Assembly: GCF_004348825.1 (NCBI RefSeq)
Contig: NZ_SMJU01000001.1
Location: 124,001-188,000 of the forward strand
Direction of reading: 5' to 3'
Length of the DNA stretch: 64,000 nt
DNA from: Arundinibacter roseus
Lineage (GTDB): Bacteria > Bacteroidota > Bacteroidia > Cytophagales > Spirosomataceae
The notes beneath the pieces are model-generated. The model saw only the letters and a list, made by a program, of their open reading frames with translations, was not told where the DNA came from and ran no database searches. The stretch's first letter is position 1. Each line of letters opens with the position of its first letter. The translations under genes and the position numbers were made by a program. Below are positions 36,296-45,164 of this stretch, in pieces.

Positions 36296-37045
36296 TTGGC
36301 TAAGCGAATTTTATTACCGATCCTCTCGCTTTTCAAGTCAGATAGTAGCCCTGCGGAAAAGAGTTTCAAGAAATCCATAGAATTAATTCTGGGAGAGAAG
36401 CCCGCCAATATCCGTGTGTATCAACTGGCTTTCAGGCATACGTCAGCCTCTCGCGAAACTGCCATCAAGGGATTCAGAGAGTCGAACGAACGCCTTGAAT
36501 ACCTTGGAGATGCCGTGTTGGGCATGGTAGTTGCCGAATTTCTTTTTACCAAATATCCCTACAAAGACGAAGGCTTCCTGACCGAAATCCGCTCCCGCAT
36601 TGTCAATCGGGAAACGCTCAATCAAATTGCCCGCAAACTAGGCCTGGATCGGCTCATTGAGTACGACGGCAACCGCCGCGGCATGTCGCCCCGATCGTCT
36701 ATGTATGGCGACGCCCTCGAAGCATTTGTGGGCGCTATCTACCTGGATAAAGGATTCCGTTTCACCAGAAAATTTATTCTCAAAAAACTTCTTGCGCACT
36801 ACGATCTCGAAGATATTATTCAAAATAATATCAACTTCAAAAGCCTCATTATCGAATGGGCACAACGTGAAGGCAAAGAAATCAGGTTTGAAGTACTGGA
36901 AGAAAAAGGCAATCGGCATCATCGCGAATTTATCTCGCAGCTAGTTGTTGAAGAAGTAGCGTTCACTACCGGCAACGGCTTCACCAAGAAAAAAGCCGAA
37001 CAGGCTGCTGCCGAAAAAGCCTGCGAGCAATTGGAGCTCAAATAA
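36296..37045 (+). CDS. rnc: Ribonuclease III
   Basis: 249 residues. The nuclease signature NERLEYLGDAVLGMVV (about 63-78) is intact, with further acidic residues GDALEAFVGAIYLD. The double-stranded-RNA-binding domain ends the protein (KEIRFEVLEEKG..., FTKKKAEQAAAEKAC). It processes rRNA precursors and double-stranded RNA. No in-frame ATG lies between the upstream stop codon (36272) and residue 50; the only plausible start is TTG at 36296, 21 bp after fabF, as the nearby ATG at 36289 is out of frame. Confidence 0.93.
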   Translation: MAKRILLPILSLFKSDSSPAEKSFKKSIELILGEKPANIRVYQLAFRHTSASRETAIKGFRESNERLEYLGDAVLGMVVAEFLFTKYPYKDEGFLTEIRSRIVNRETLNQIARKLGLDRLIEYDGNRRGMSPRSSMYGDALEAFVGAIYLDKGFRFTRKFILKKLLAHYDLEDIIQNNINFKSLIIEWAQREGKEIRFEVLEEKGNRHHREFISQLVVEEVAFTTGNGFTKKKAEQAAAEKACEQLELK

Positions 37046-37353
37046 TCTTTTCCTTGTGCCGCTGTTGCACAAATTACCCCTTCTTTCGTATTTTTTTATC
37101 TGAAAACACCCGTCTGAGGTATAATTTCCCATCTTTCGTAAAAGGTGTGGAATAATTTCTCGCTACTACTCGTGTCAACTTTTCACACAGAAACATGCCA
37201 CTATGTCTGTATAAATTGGTAATCTTTAACCAATTCGGACATTTTGACAGAAGTTTTTATGTAAAAGGATCATGGAACAGGAATTTAAAATAGCGTATTG
37301 TAGTGTCAGAAAAAACACCGTAACAATACGCTAACCTTTAAATAGTATCACCC
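37046..37353. other. Leader region of the Hsp20 gene
   Basis: 308 bp without a coding sequence between rnc and hsp20. The notable content is a long inverted repeat at 37291-37333. No TTTG/TAnnTTTG pair at correct spacing was found, so this gene may use another sigma factor. Confidence 0.6.
37291..37333. repeat. Inverted repeat in the Hsp20 5' leader
   Basis: A perfect 10-bp repeat TAGCGTATTG / CAATACGCTA with a 23-nt interior that has a second GTGT/ACAC pairing. The right arm ends 20 bp before the start codon. It does not fit the CIRCE operator (9-N9-9, TTAGCACTC). Confidence 0.75.
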
Positions 37354-37788
37354 ATGAATACCTTAGTAAAAAACGGAAATCATCAGTATCCTGGATTTTT
37401 TAATGGCTTTGTAAACAAAAGTCTGATGAATGAGCTGTTTGAACCAGCCTACAACGGTACTGCACCAGCTGTAAATGTGGTCGAAAATGAAAATAGCTTT
37501 CGTATTGATGTAGCAGCACCAGGGCTTCAAAAGTCTGATTTCACCATCAACCTTGACCAAAACCGGTTGACGATTGCCTCCAAGAAAGAGCAAAGTGAAG
37601 AAGAGAAAAATGAGAAATACACCCGTCGTGAGTTCCGCTACGCTTCTTTTCAGCGGACATTCACACTGCCCGCAACCATCGATAGCGAACAAATCAGCGC
37701 AACCTATACGGATGGGATCCTTCATATAGAGCTTCCCAAGAGAGAAGAAGCAAAGGCTCGGCCCAATCGCACGATTGAGATCGGTTAA
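37354..37788 (+). CDS. Small heat-shock protein, Hsp20/alpha-crystallin family
   Basis: 144 residues. A short N-terminal arm precedes the alpha-crystallin domain (about 40-130): VNVVENENSFRIDVAAPGLQKSDFTINLDQN-type strands, FQRTFTLPATID and the TDGILHIELPK hallmark, and the tail ends PNRTIEIG, an I-x-I oligomerisation motif. These proteins hold unfolding proteins to prevent aggregation. Its 5' leader contains a long inverted repeat, suggesting a temperature- or repressor-linked control. Confidence 0.93.
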   Translation: MNTLVKNGNHQYPGFFNGFVNKSLMNELFEPAYNGTAPAVNVVENENSFRIDVAAPGLQKSDFTINLDQNRLTIASKKEQSEEEKNEKYTRREFRYASFQRTFTLPATIDSEQISATYTDGILHIELPKREEAKARPNRTIEIG

Positions 37789-37807
37789 TGCGTTTGAACC
37801 CAACAGG

Positions 37808-37843
37808 CCAAAGGCGATTTCTCTGAACCGAAATCGCCTTTGG
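37808..37843 (+). terminator. Terminator of the Hsp20 gene
   Basis: A perfect 14-bp stem CCAAAGGCGATTTC and complement with an 8-nt loop, followed by a weak T-rich tail. Confidence 0.7.
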
Positions 37844-37883
37844 TTGTTATAGTATGTAAGGTGATAGACGTAGGCGGATGTGG

Positions 37884-37915
37884 TATGATTCTTTTTTTAA
37901 CAATGAGTACCTTTG
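37884..37915 (+). promoter_or_regulatory. Promoter of the HtrA gene
   Basis: TATG (one change from TTTG), 20-bp spacer, and an exact TACCTTTG at 37908-37915. Two TTGTTAAAA repeats follow immediately. Confidence 0.6.
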
Positions 37916-38005
37916 TTAAAAATTGTTAAAACCCCTCCACAAAGGAATGATAAACGATAGCACCTGCGTTTCTAAGATACATTTTTAAAACCCGAAGTAA
38001 CAACT

Positions 38006-39532
38006 ATGAATACAAACTGGAAAGCATTAATAGTGGTGGGTTTGCTGTCAAGTGCCACCACCATTGCCGGTTTCAAATTATTGGAATCAGGCAGTGAGCA
38101 GGATGTAATATTGAAAGAAGCTCCCGCCGAAACGTTGGCTCGTTTTACGTCCACCGGTGCGCCTACGGGTATGCCCGGAGACTTTACGTATGCTGCCGAG
38201 GCCACCACGCCAACGGTGGTACATATCAGATCGAGCATGATGCGCCAGGCAAGTGCTTCCAACGCGCAGATTCCTGAATTTTTTCGCGATTTTTTCGGTG
38301 ATAGCTTTGAAAGACAACGAGGCCCTCAACGTGCAGAAGCAAGCGGCTCGGGAGTCATTATCAGCAGCGAAGGCTATATCGTGACCAACAATCACGTGGT
38401 GGAAGGAGCCGAAGAGCTTGAAGTGACGCTTTCTAATAAAAGAAAACTAAAAGCCAAAGTTGTAGGAACGGACCCATCTACGGATATAGCAGTGATTAAA
38501 GTAGAAGAGTCCAAATTGCCGTCGATTATTTTTGGTAATTCTGATGCCGTAAAAGTCGGCGAATGGGTGGTTGCTGTTGGAAATCCTTTTGATCTCGAAT
38601 CAACCGTAACCGCCGGGATCATCAGCGCCAAAGGGCGTGGCCTGGGTATTATCAGCAACGAATACAAGAAGAAATACGGCAATAGCGGCAACTATGAGGG
38701 AGATTCGCCATTGGAATCATTTATTCAAACGGACGCCGTGGTAAATCCGGGAAACAGTGGCGGAGCGCTCGTTAATTTAAAGGGTGAACTGATTGGAATC
38801 AATACCGCTATCGCCAGCCCTACGGGTAGTTTTGCAGGTTATGCGTTTGCGGTACCTGCCAGCATTGTCAAAAAAGTTTCTGGTGATTTAATTAAATTCG
38901 GCAATGTACAACGTGGTTATCTGGGAATTGTACTGGACGACCTTGATAGCCGCAAAGCCGAAGAATACGGTGTGAAAGTGAACGAAGGTGTCTATGTTAG
39001 CAAGTTTGCCCCAAATAGTGCCGGAGAAGCTGCCGGAGTTAAACAAGGCGATGTGATTGTGAAAGTAGATGGACGCACGATTAACTCTGTTCCTGAGCTT
39101 CAGCAATCCATTGGTTTGCATCGCCCTGGCGATAAAGTCATGGTTACGGTGAATCGCGATGGGAAAGAAAAAGATCTGTCAATAACTCTGCGCAACCGTG
39201 AAGGTGGTTCCGACGTGTTGAAACGTGAGGAAGCTTCGGTAGCCCTAAGCGCCCTGGGCGCACAGTTTGATAACCTGACTACACAGGAAAAGCAGAGCCT
39301 TGCCCGCTACAAAATTCCGGGAGGTGTAAAGGTAATGTCTATCCAAGGTGGGAAATTGACCAGAGTTGGGGTGGAAGAAGGCTTTATTATTACCAAAATT
39401 AATGGCAAGCCTGTGTTGTCGGTAAAAGAACTCCAACAGGCATTGGCCGGGAAAACAGACTCAATGGTTCAGTTTGAAGGGTTGTATCCTGATTCTCCTG
39501 CTGAAATCTTTACGTTTGGATTTCGACTATAA
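38006..39532 (+). CDS. Periplasmic serine protease DegP/HtrA
   Basis: 508 residues. A signal-anchor or cleavable signal at the N-terminus is followed by a linker and the trypsin-like domain with the triad His in TNNHVVEGAEE, Asp in DPSTDIAVIKV and Ser in VVNPGNSGGALVNL. Two PDZ domains follow: NSAGEAAGVKQGDVIVKVDGR and GVEEGFIITKINGK. The family degrades misfolded envelope proteins and acts as a chaperone. It has its own promoter and a strong terminator, so it is a separate stress unit beside Hsp20. Confidence 0.95.
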   Translation: MNTNWKALIVVGLLSSATTIAGFKLLESGSEQDVILKEAPAETLARFTSTGAPTGMPGDFTYAAEATTPTVVHIRSSMMRQASASNAQIPEFFRDFFGDSFERQRGPQRAEASGSGVIISSEGYIVTNNHVVEGAEELEVTLSNKRKLKAKVVGTDPSTDIAVIKVEESKLPSIIFGNSDAVKVGEWVVAVGNPFDLESTVTAGIISAKGRGLGIISNEYKKKYGNSGNYEGDSPLESFIQTDAVVNPGNSGGALVNLKGELIGINTAIASPTGSFAGYAFAVPASIVKKVSGDLIKFGNVQRGYLGIVLDDLDSRKAEEYGVKVNEGVYVSKFAPNSAGEAAGVKQGDVIVKVDGRTINSVPELQQSIGLHRPGDKVMVTVNRDGKEKDLSITLRNREGGSDVLKREEASVALSALGAQFDNLTTQEKQSLARYKIPGGVKVMSIQGGKLTRVGVEEGFIITKINGKPVLSVKELQQALAGKTDSMVQFEGLYPDSPAEIFTFGFRL

Positions 39533-39568
39533 GTCATGAAATTATAATTTCCTTTTTACCGAGTTTAC

Positions 39569-39614
39569 AATAAACGCCAAATGCCCGAATTGCTTCGGGC
39601 ATTTGGCGTTTATT
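39569..39614. terminator. Bidirectional terminator between HtrA and gmd
   Basis: A perfect 21-bp stem (AATAAACGCCAAATGCCCGAA and complement) with a TTGC loop, lying between two convergent genes. Confidence 0.85.
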
Positions 39615-39640
39615 GGCTAGTAACTTAAATATAAATAAAA

Positions 39641-40753
39641 TTATTCAAAATAATTCATCACCCGGTGGCCGCTATTTTCCAGCAATTGGTCTTTTTTGAA
39701 CAGTTCTACATCGGCAGTAACCATATCGTTGACCAGCGCTTTGAGATCATACTTTGGTTTCCAGCCTAGTTTGGTTTGAGACTTTGTTGGGTCGCCAATC
39801 AAAAGCTCTACCTCTGTTGGGCGGAAATAGCGCTCATCAATGGCAACAACCTCTTTTCCTATGGGCAACTGGTACGCAGGATTTGAGCAACTGGCAACGG
39901 TGGCTTTTTCGTGTACGCCCTCACCCGTAAACGTCAGTTCTACGCCTACTTCGGCAAACGCCATGCGCACGAACTCCCGGATGCGGGTTGTTTGTCCTGT
40001 CGCAATCACAAAATCCTCGGCAACATCCTGCTGCAAAATCAGCCACATGGCCTCTACATAATCTTTTGCATGCCCCCAATCGCGCTGAGCATCAAGATTC
40101 CCGAGATACACTTTGTCCTGCAAGCCCAGGGCAATACGGGCAACGGCCCGTGTGATTTTGCGGGTTACAAAGGTCTCTCCCCGAAGTGGAGACTCATGAT
40201 TAAAAAGTATGCCATTGACGGCAAACATGTTGTAGGCTTCCCGATAGTTAACGGTGATCCAGTACGCATATAGTTTAGCTACTGCATACGGAGAACGCGG
40301 ATAAAAAGGTGTCGTCTCGGACTGAGGCACTTCCTGCACAAGCCCGTACAGCTCAGAAGTGGAGGCCTGATAAATCCGGGTTTTTTGGGTGAGTCCCAGT
40401 AAACGAACGGCTTCCAGAATCCGTAGTGTACCGATTCCGTCAACATTAGCGGTATACTCGGGCTCTTCAAAACTAACCTGCACGTGCGACATTGCTCCCA
40501 GGTTATAGATTTCGTCGGGCTGTACGTCCTGAATGATGCGAATAATATTGGTCGAGTCGCTCAGGTCTCCGTAATGAAGATGAAACCGGACATTCTTTTC
40601 GTGGGGATCTTCGTAAATATGGTCTATCCTTTGGGTATTAAACAAGGAAGTACGGCGCTTAATCCCGTGGACTTCATACCCTTTGCTGAGTAAAAGTTCG
40701 GCGAGGTAAGCTCCATCTTGTCCGGTGATTCCGGTTACTAATGCTTTTTTCAT
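39641..40753 (-). CDS. gmd: GDP-mannose 4,6-dehydratase
   Basis: 370 residues from the ATG at 40753 ([11 protein letters not shown]); the longer frame adds seven residues. NAD(P)-binding [13 protein letters not shown] is at the N-terminus, the catalytic Thr-Glu pair is in QASTSELYG, and the Tyr-Lys pair is YAVAK (about 155). [11 protein letters not shown] and [17 protein letters not shown] are family stretches. It converts GDP-mannose to the 4-keto-6-deoxy intermediate of fucose or rhamnose-type sugars for surface polysaccharides. The -7 element TATTTTTG lies at 40795-40802 on the minus strand. Confidence 0.96.
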   Translation of the reverse strand: MKKALVTGITGQDGAYLAELLLSKGYEVHGIKRRTSLFNTQRIDHIYEDPHEKNVRFHLHYGDLSDSTNIIRIIQDVQPDEIYNLGAMSHVQVSFEEPEYTANVDGIGTLRILEAVRLLGLTQKTRIYQASTSELYGLVQEVPQSETTPFYPRSPYAVAKLYAYWITVNYREAYNMFAVNGILFNHESPLRGETFVTRKITRAVARIALGLQDKVYLGNLDAQRDWGHAKDYVEAMWLILQQDVAEDFVIATGQTTRIREFVRMAFAEVGVELTFTGEGVHEKATVASCSNPAYQLPIGKEVVAIDERYFRPTEVELLIGDPTKSQTKLGWKPKYDLKALVNDMVTADVELFKKDQLLENSGHRVMNYFE

Positions 40754-40849
40754 AAAAGATTCGATGCACTGCATCCATTTTGGTTATCGAATCACAAAAA
40801 TAGATAATCTAACTAAATCCACGACACCCATTTCGTATTCGTTTGAAGG

Positions 40850-41425
40850 CTAATACTTTGGAAAGTCGGTAGAAGCGCGAATTTGCAGTCCCTTTTTTAT
40901 TTCAACGCGTTCGGGCAAAATGACTGCTGCCGGGTATTGCTGCCTGATTTGAGCCAGGTAGTTATCAGCATCCGTCCGGTACATAAAGTCTCCGGCTTTG
41001 ACCCGATACGTAGGCTGTGAATAACTCACATAGGGGGCCAATTCTGAAAAAGATTGATAAACAAATGCTTTGGCGGCGTCGGCTTCCTGACGAATGTTGC
41101 CGACGTAAAGCTGAATTCTGAAACCGCTGATGTACCGAATGGCTTTATTTTGCTGGGCCATTGTATCCAACACCGCTTCCAGTTGCCGATTGATATACAG
41201 GGGCTTATCGTCCGGAGAGGGACGATAGCGTACAGGTTCTTTTTTTTCGGGTTGTTGTTTTTTTTCCGGTACAGGCTCTACGTACGAATAGTGTGGCCTG
41301 ACAGACGCCAGGTTTTTCTCAAAACTTTCAGCAGCAGACCCGGGAGTCGTTTTCCTGGCACAGGCAGACAGCCCCAGGAAGATTGATAGAGCAAGCGAGT
41401 AACGAAATACTTTATAAAAATTCAT
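40850..41425 (-). CDS. SPOR-like lipoprotein
   Basis: 191 residues from the ATG at 41425. The signal ends in a lipobox, LSACAR, so the protein is lipid-anchored. A Pro/Lys-rich spacer (PEKKQQPEKKEPV) leads to a C-terminal domain of about 95 residues with GFRIQLYVGNIRQEADAAKAF and YRVKAGDFMYRTDADNYLAQI, the typical SPOR pattern. SPOR domains bind denuded murein strands at the division site. The call rests on that repeated pattern. Confidence 0.8.
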   Translation of the reverse strand: MNFYKVFRYSLALSIFLGLSACARKTTPGSAAESFEKNLASVRPHYSYVEPVPEKKQQPEKKEPVRYRPSPDDKPLYINRQLEAVLDTMAQQNKAIRYISGFRIQLYVGNIRQEADAAKAFVYQSFSELAPYVSYSQPTYRVKAGDFMYRTDADNYLAQIRQQYPAAVILPERVEIKKGLQIRASTDFPKY

Positions 41426-41483
41426 GTGTCGGGGTAATTCAGGAGTACATACAAACTTAACCAAAAACGAATTAACATCCTTA

Positions 41484-41516
41484 TTTAGCGCACACAGGCG
41501 TTATTGTATACCTTTG
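41484..41516 (+). promoter_or_regulatory. Promoter of murB
   Basis: TTTA (one change from TTTG), 21-bp spacer, exact TACCTTTG at 41509-41516. Transcription should begin near 41523, so the ATG at 41524 would have virtually no leader; the ATG at 41536 is the likelier start. Confidence 0.55.
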
Positions 41517-41535
41517 TTTTTCAATGTACGTAACT

Positions 41536-42552
41536 ATGCTGATTCAGGAAAACATCTCGCTTCTTCCTTACAATACCTTCGGGTTTGATGTAAAAGCCCG
41601 CTATTTTATTTCTATATTTTCCATAGACGAGCTCCGGGCGCTGCTTAATTCTCCCGAATGGTCCTCTGTTCCAAAGCTGATTTTGGGAGGGGGAAGCAAT
41701 GTTTTGCTAACTGCGGATGTTGATGCGCTTGTGATTCATATAGAAATCAAAGGAATTGAAGTAGTGGCCGAGGAATCCGGGCATGTAGTGGTACGAAGCG
41801 GGGCGGGCGTAAACTGGCATGCATTTGTGATGCACTGTGTTGAAAATGGCTATGCAGGTGTTGAAAATTTGTCGTTAATTCCCGGAACTGTTGGGGCTGC
41901 GCCCATGCAAAATATTGGTGCGTATGGGGTTGAAATAAAAGATGTCTTTGAGCATTTGGAAGCCGTAGAAATAAAAACCGGGCAGCTCAGAAAATTTTCA
42001 GCCGAAGAATGCGCCTTTGGCTATCGGGAAAGTGTATTTAAACGAAGCCTGAAAGATCAGTTTATCATCACGGCTGTTACCTTTCGCCTATCAAAAAAAC
42101 CGGAGTTTCGGGTAAGCTACGGGGACATTCAGCAAACGCTGGAAGAAATGCAGGTGAAGGAGCTTTCATTGAAAGCATTAAGTGCGGCCGTTTGTAAAAT
42201 TCGTCAAAGCAAGCTTCCCGATCCCAAAGAGCTTGGGAATGCCGGAAGTTTTTTCAAAAATCCGGAAATCCCAAATGAACATTTTACTGCCCTAAAAGAG
42301 CGGTTCCCTACCCTTCCGGGCTATCCGACGAGCCCGAATCAAATCAAAGTTCCGGCAGGATGGCTCATTGAACAGGCAGGCTGGAAAGGTTTCAGAGAAG
42401 GCCCGGTGGGTGTGCATGCCCGGCAGGCATTGGTGTTGGTTCACTATGGAGATGGCCACGGAGAACAAATTTTGGCACTATCGCGCCAAATTCAAGCCTC
42501 CGTTTGCGATACATTCGGCATTCTGCTAAATCCGGAAGTAAATGTGATTTAG
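41536..42552 (+). CDS. murB: UDP-N-acetylenolpyruvoylglucosamine reductase
   Basis: 338 residues from the ATG at 41536 (MLIQENISLLPYNTFG); an upstream in-frame ATG at 41524 would make 342. FAD-binding block LILGGGSNVLLT (about 50-61), GVENLSLIPGTVGAAPMQNIGAYG, the GYRESVFK of type I enzymes, and the catalytic Ser of GNAGSFFKNPEI are present. It reduces the enolpyruvyl group to make UDP-MurNAc for peptidoglycan. Length and inserts are those of the E. coli-like type. Confidence 0.94.
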   Translation: MLIQENISLLPYNTFGFDVKARYFISIFSIDELRALLNSPEWSSVPKLILGGGSNVLLTADVDALVIHIEIKGIEVVAEESGHVVVRSGAGVNWHAFVMHCVENGYAGVENLSLIPGTVGAAPMQNIGAYGVEIKDVFEHLEAVEIKTGQLRKFSAEECAFGYRESVFKRSLKDQFIITAVTFRLSKKPEFRVSYGDIQQTLEEMQVKELSLKALSAAVCKIRQSKLPDPKELGNAGSFFKNPEIPNEHFTALKERFPTLPGYPTSPNQIKVPAGWLIEQAGWKGFREGPVGVHARQALVLVHYGDGHGEQILALSRQIQASVCDTFGILLNPEVNVI

Positions 42553-42557
42553 AAAAC

Positions 42558-42597
42558 AAAAAAGCAGGAAGCCATTAACGATGGAATCTTCCTGCTT
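42558..42597 (-). terminator. Terminator of the ROK gene
   Basis: A 10-bp stem AAGCAGGAAG / CTTCCTGCTT with an internal CCAT/ATGG pairing; on the minus strand a T6 run follows. It lies between convergent murB and ROK genes. Confidence 0.75.
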
Positions 42598-42658
42598 AAA
42601 AATAGCTGCCAGCAAGTAGCTTTTGAGCTATAAAAATTTATACGAAAATTTCACACAA

Positions 42659-43567
42659 CTACTCAAAACACAACGAAGCGGCGCCCAATAGTCCTGCATC
42701 ATTGGCGAGCGTGGCTCTTTTTACCACGAGATTTTTCAGGTAATAGGGCGTGAGCCAATACTCCAATTGCCGCGTTACGGCGGGCATGATAAAATCAAAG
42801 GAAGCAGAAAGTCCGCCGCCTATCAATACCGTAGAAATATCAAGAATACGGATCATCGCTACGAGTCCATCGCCGAGCATCGTGCCTACTTCATCAAAAA
42901 TCAGAAGCGCAAGTTCGTCACCTTCGGCAGCCGCCGCCACGAGCCCCGTGGTAGAAATCGTGCCATCTGCCGGGAGAGTTGTTTCACCGGTAAATCCTTC
43001 GCGCATGTCGTTTGCCAAATTGAGCAACTCTACTTTGCCGATGTTTCGTTCAAGCACCTTTCCATGCTTAGAAGGAATATGGCCGGGCTCCATAGCGTTG
43101 CCGCTTCCACCTTTAAACACCTTCTTGTCGATGATCGCTGCACCCCCAACACCCGTTCCGAGAGTAACAAAAATATAGTCTTCCGGTAGTTTTTCTTCTC
43201 CAAAATAATATTCTCCCAAAGCAGCGGCGTTGGCATCGTTTTCCAGAAAAAACGTATGATTGGGAAAACGGGCGTTCAGATCCGGAATAACGGGTGTCCC
43301 ATCTATTTCAGGAATCGCCGTTATTTCGATCAGCGTGGTACGATCGCGGGTAATAAGCCCGGGAACGCCAATTCCGATGCGTTTAATCTGCGGATGTTCA
43401 ATGAGTTGAAGAGCGATGGCATCACCCAGACGGTCAACAAAATGGCCAGAACTGCGCCAACTGGCAGTATCGTGGCTGTAAAAGTTGGAGATTCTTCCAT
43501 CAGTAGCGTCCACGAGTCCCATTTTTACGTTGGTACCGCCTACGTCTATGCCGAGGTACTGTTCCAT
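42659..43567 (-). CDS. ROK-family sugar kinase-like protein with an altered zinc motif
   Basis: 302 residues. The ATPase fold is complete: GIDVGGTNVKMGLVD (phosphate 1), GVPGLI, ENDANAAALGEYYFG with the catalytic Asp, and LGTGVGGAAII (phosphate 2). The usual ROK block GHxxxxxxGxxCxCGxxGCxE, which binds zinc, is reduced to GHIPSKHGKVLERNIGK: the His is kept but all cysteines are missing. The protein may still phosphorylate glucose or another hexose. It is transcribed alone. Confidence 0.88.
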   Translation of the reverse strand: MEQYLGIDVGGTNVKMGLVDATDGRISNFYSHDTASWRSSGHFVDRLGDAIALQLIEHPQIKRIGIGVPGLITRDRTTLIEITAIPEIDGTPVIPDLNARFPNHTFFLENDANAAALGEYYFGEEKLPEDYIFVTLGTGVGGAAIIDKKVFKGGSGNAMEPGHIPSKHGKVLERNIGKVELLNLANDMREGFTGETTLPADGTISTTGLVAAAAEGDELALLIFDEVGTMLGDGLVAMIRILDISTVLIGGGLSASFDFIMPAVTRQLEYWLTPYYLKNLVVKRATLANDAGLLGAASLCFE

Positions 43568-43646
43568 GAAATGTATGAAAAGAGAAGTAAAGAATGTTTT
43601 ATTTTAGAACGGAAAGTTAATCATTTCTCCTGCAATCTGCATAAAT

Positions 43647-44357
43647 TTAGATAATATCCCCCAGTTGTGGGCGAATTATCAGATCTTCTATCACGGCGGA
43701 GGCTGATAAATGGGCTGCCGACCAGATATTTTCGGCAATATCTTCGGCTTTCATAAACCGGGTCTCGGGCAAATCGGTGCCTGCCCAACTGTCGGTATAC
43801 GTTGCTCCCGGCAAAATCGCTGTTACCTTAACGCCATGCGGTTTCAATTCTTCGCGAAACACTTTGGTCATGCCATAAAGTGCAAACTTGGAAATACTAT
43901 ACGACCCGCCATTTGGATAGGCCATAATGCTGGCCGTAGAACAAATCATGAAAATATGGCCCTGCCTGCGGCTAATCATTGTTGGCAAAAGCCCTCTTGT
44001 TATGTGATAGGCGCTGTAAACATTCGTTTCTATGGAACGTTCGAGTATTCCTTCGGGTTCTTTGTGAAGCTGACCCGGAATAAAAATCCCGGTATTGTTT
44101 ACCAGAATATCCACCGCACGCTGAAACCCCAGAACGTACTCAATAAATCTCTCGGTTTCAGTACGTTGAGAAAGATCCGCTGAACAGGTATACAGCGTTA
44201 CTCCGGAATAATTTTCCTGAACAAATGCTTGAAGCTCAGCCAGATTCTGATTGCTGCGCGAGCAGGTGATCACATCATAGCCACCTGATAAAAAACGTAA
44301 AACGGTGGCTCTGCCTATTCCTTTGGTTCCACCGGTGACTACAACAAGAGGATTCAT
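43647..44357 (-). CDS. Short-chain dehydrogenase/reductase
   Basis: 236 residues, classical SDR. VVTGGTKGIGRATV at the N-terminus is the TGxxxGIG NAD(P) site; LVNNTGIF (NNxG) about 88; catalytic Ser in MICSTASIM (about 136) and Tyr-Lys in YSISKFALYG (about 149-153). The substrate is unknown. It is divergent from mlaE, with 61 bp between start codons. Confidence 0.9.
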   Translation of the reverse strand: MNPLVVVTGGTKGIGRATVLRFLSGGYDVITCSRSNQNLAELQAFVQENYSGVTLYTCSADLSQRTETERFIEYVLGFQRAVDILVNNTGIFIPGQLHKEPEGILERSIETNVYSAYHITRGLLPTMISRRQGHIFMICSTASIMAYPNGGSYSISKFALYGMTKVFREELKPHGVKVTAILPGATYTDSWAGTDLPETRFMKAEDIAENIWSAAHLSASAVIEDLIIRPQLGDII

Positions 44358-44418
44358 TTTTTACTTTGGGTCAATTTTTTCTAAATTTCCCGAAATTATC
44401 GAATACAGTTCAGATACC

Positions 44419-45147
44419 ATGGCTATTATAGGAAAATACTTTATTTTTTTGGGAACCCTCTTTACACGAAGAGAAAAACTGAACGTGTACTGGCGCCGTT
44501 TTATGGAGGAGTGTGTCGGAGTTGGTGTAAATTCAGTTTTCATTGTCGCCATTGTTTCTACATTCATTGGAGCTGTATCCTGCATCCAAACGGCCTATAA
44601 TCTCGTAAGTCCGCTGATTCCGGTTTCGACGGTTGCACTCATTGTGCGGGATATGGAAATCCTGGAATTGGCTCCCACCATCACCTGCATTGTGCTGGCT
44701 GGCAAGGTAGGGTCCAACATTGCGGGCGAGCTAGGCACCATGCGGATTACTGAGCAGGTAGACGCACTCGAAGTTATGGGAATCAATTCGGCTTCGTATC
44801 TGGTACTTCCCAAAGTATTGGCCGCTATGTTTACCTTTCCTATGCTCGTAATTTTAGCGGCATTTTTAGGTATTTTGGGCGGCTATCTGGCTGGTACCCT
44901 AACGGGCGTAATTACCCCGCGCGACTATGTATATGGAATTCGGGATTCGTTTGTGCCCTACAATATCTTCTTCATGTGCGTCAAACCTTTCGTGTTTGGT
45001 TTTCTTATTTCTACTATTTCTTCTTATCAGGGCTATTTTACCAAAGGAGGTGCCCTCGAAGTTGGGCAGGCTAGTACACAGGCAGTTACCAATAGCTGTA
45101 TCGCTATTTTGGTTGCGGACTATCTTTTAGCTCAATTATTCCTGTAA
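44419..45147 (+). CDS. mlaE: MlaE-family ABC transporter permease
   Basis: 242 residues from the ATG at 44419 (MAIIGKYFIFLG); the longer frame would overlap the divergent SDR gene. Five or six membrane helices and the family stretches AGKVGSNIAGELGTMRITEQVDALEVMGIN are seen. MlaE and MlaF make the inner-membrane complex moving phospholipids or related lipids to or from the outer membrane, powered by ATP. The usual substrate-binding MlaD gene is not next to it. Confidence 0.92.
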   Translation: MAIIGKYFIFLGTLFTRREKLNVYWRRFMEECVGVGVNSVFIVAIVSTFIGAVSCIQTAYNLVSPLIPVSTVALIVRDMEILELAPTITCIVLAGKVGSNIAGELGTMRITEQVDALEVMGINSASYLVLPKVLAAMFTFPMLVILAAFLGILGGYLAGTLTGVITPRDYVYGIRDSFVPYNIFFMCVKPFVFGFLISTISSYQGYFTKGGALEVGQASTQAVTNSCIAILVADYLLAQLFL

Positions 45148-45164
45148 GCTATTTCCACAATTTT

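Noticed and set aside
37230-37262. Sigma-54 promoter for hsp20
   Set aside because: TTGACAG with TTTTTATG nearby lacks both the GG and the GC of the -24/-12 elements.
37291-37333. CIRCE/HrcA operator
   Set aside because: The arms and spacing differ from TTAGCACTC-N9-GAGTGCTAA, so it is reported only as an undefined inverted repeat.
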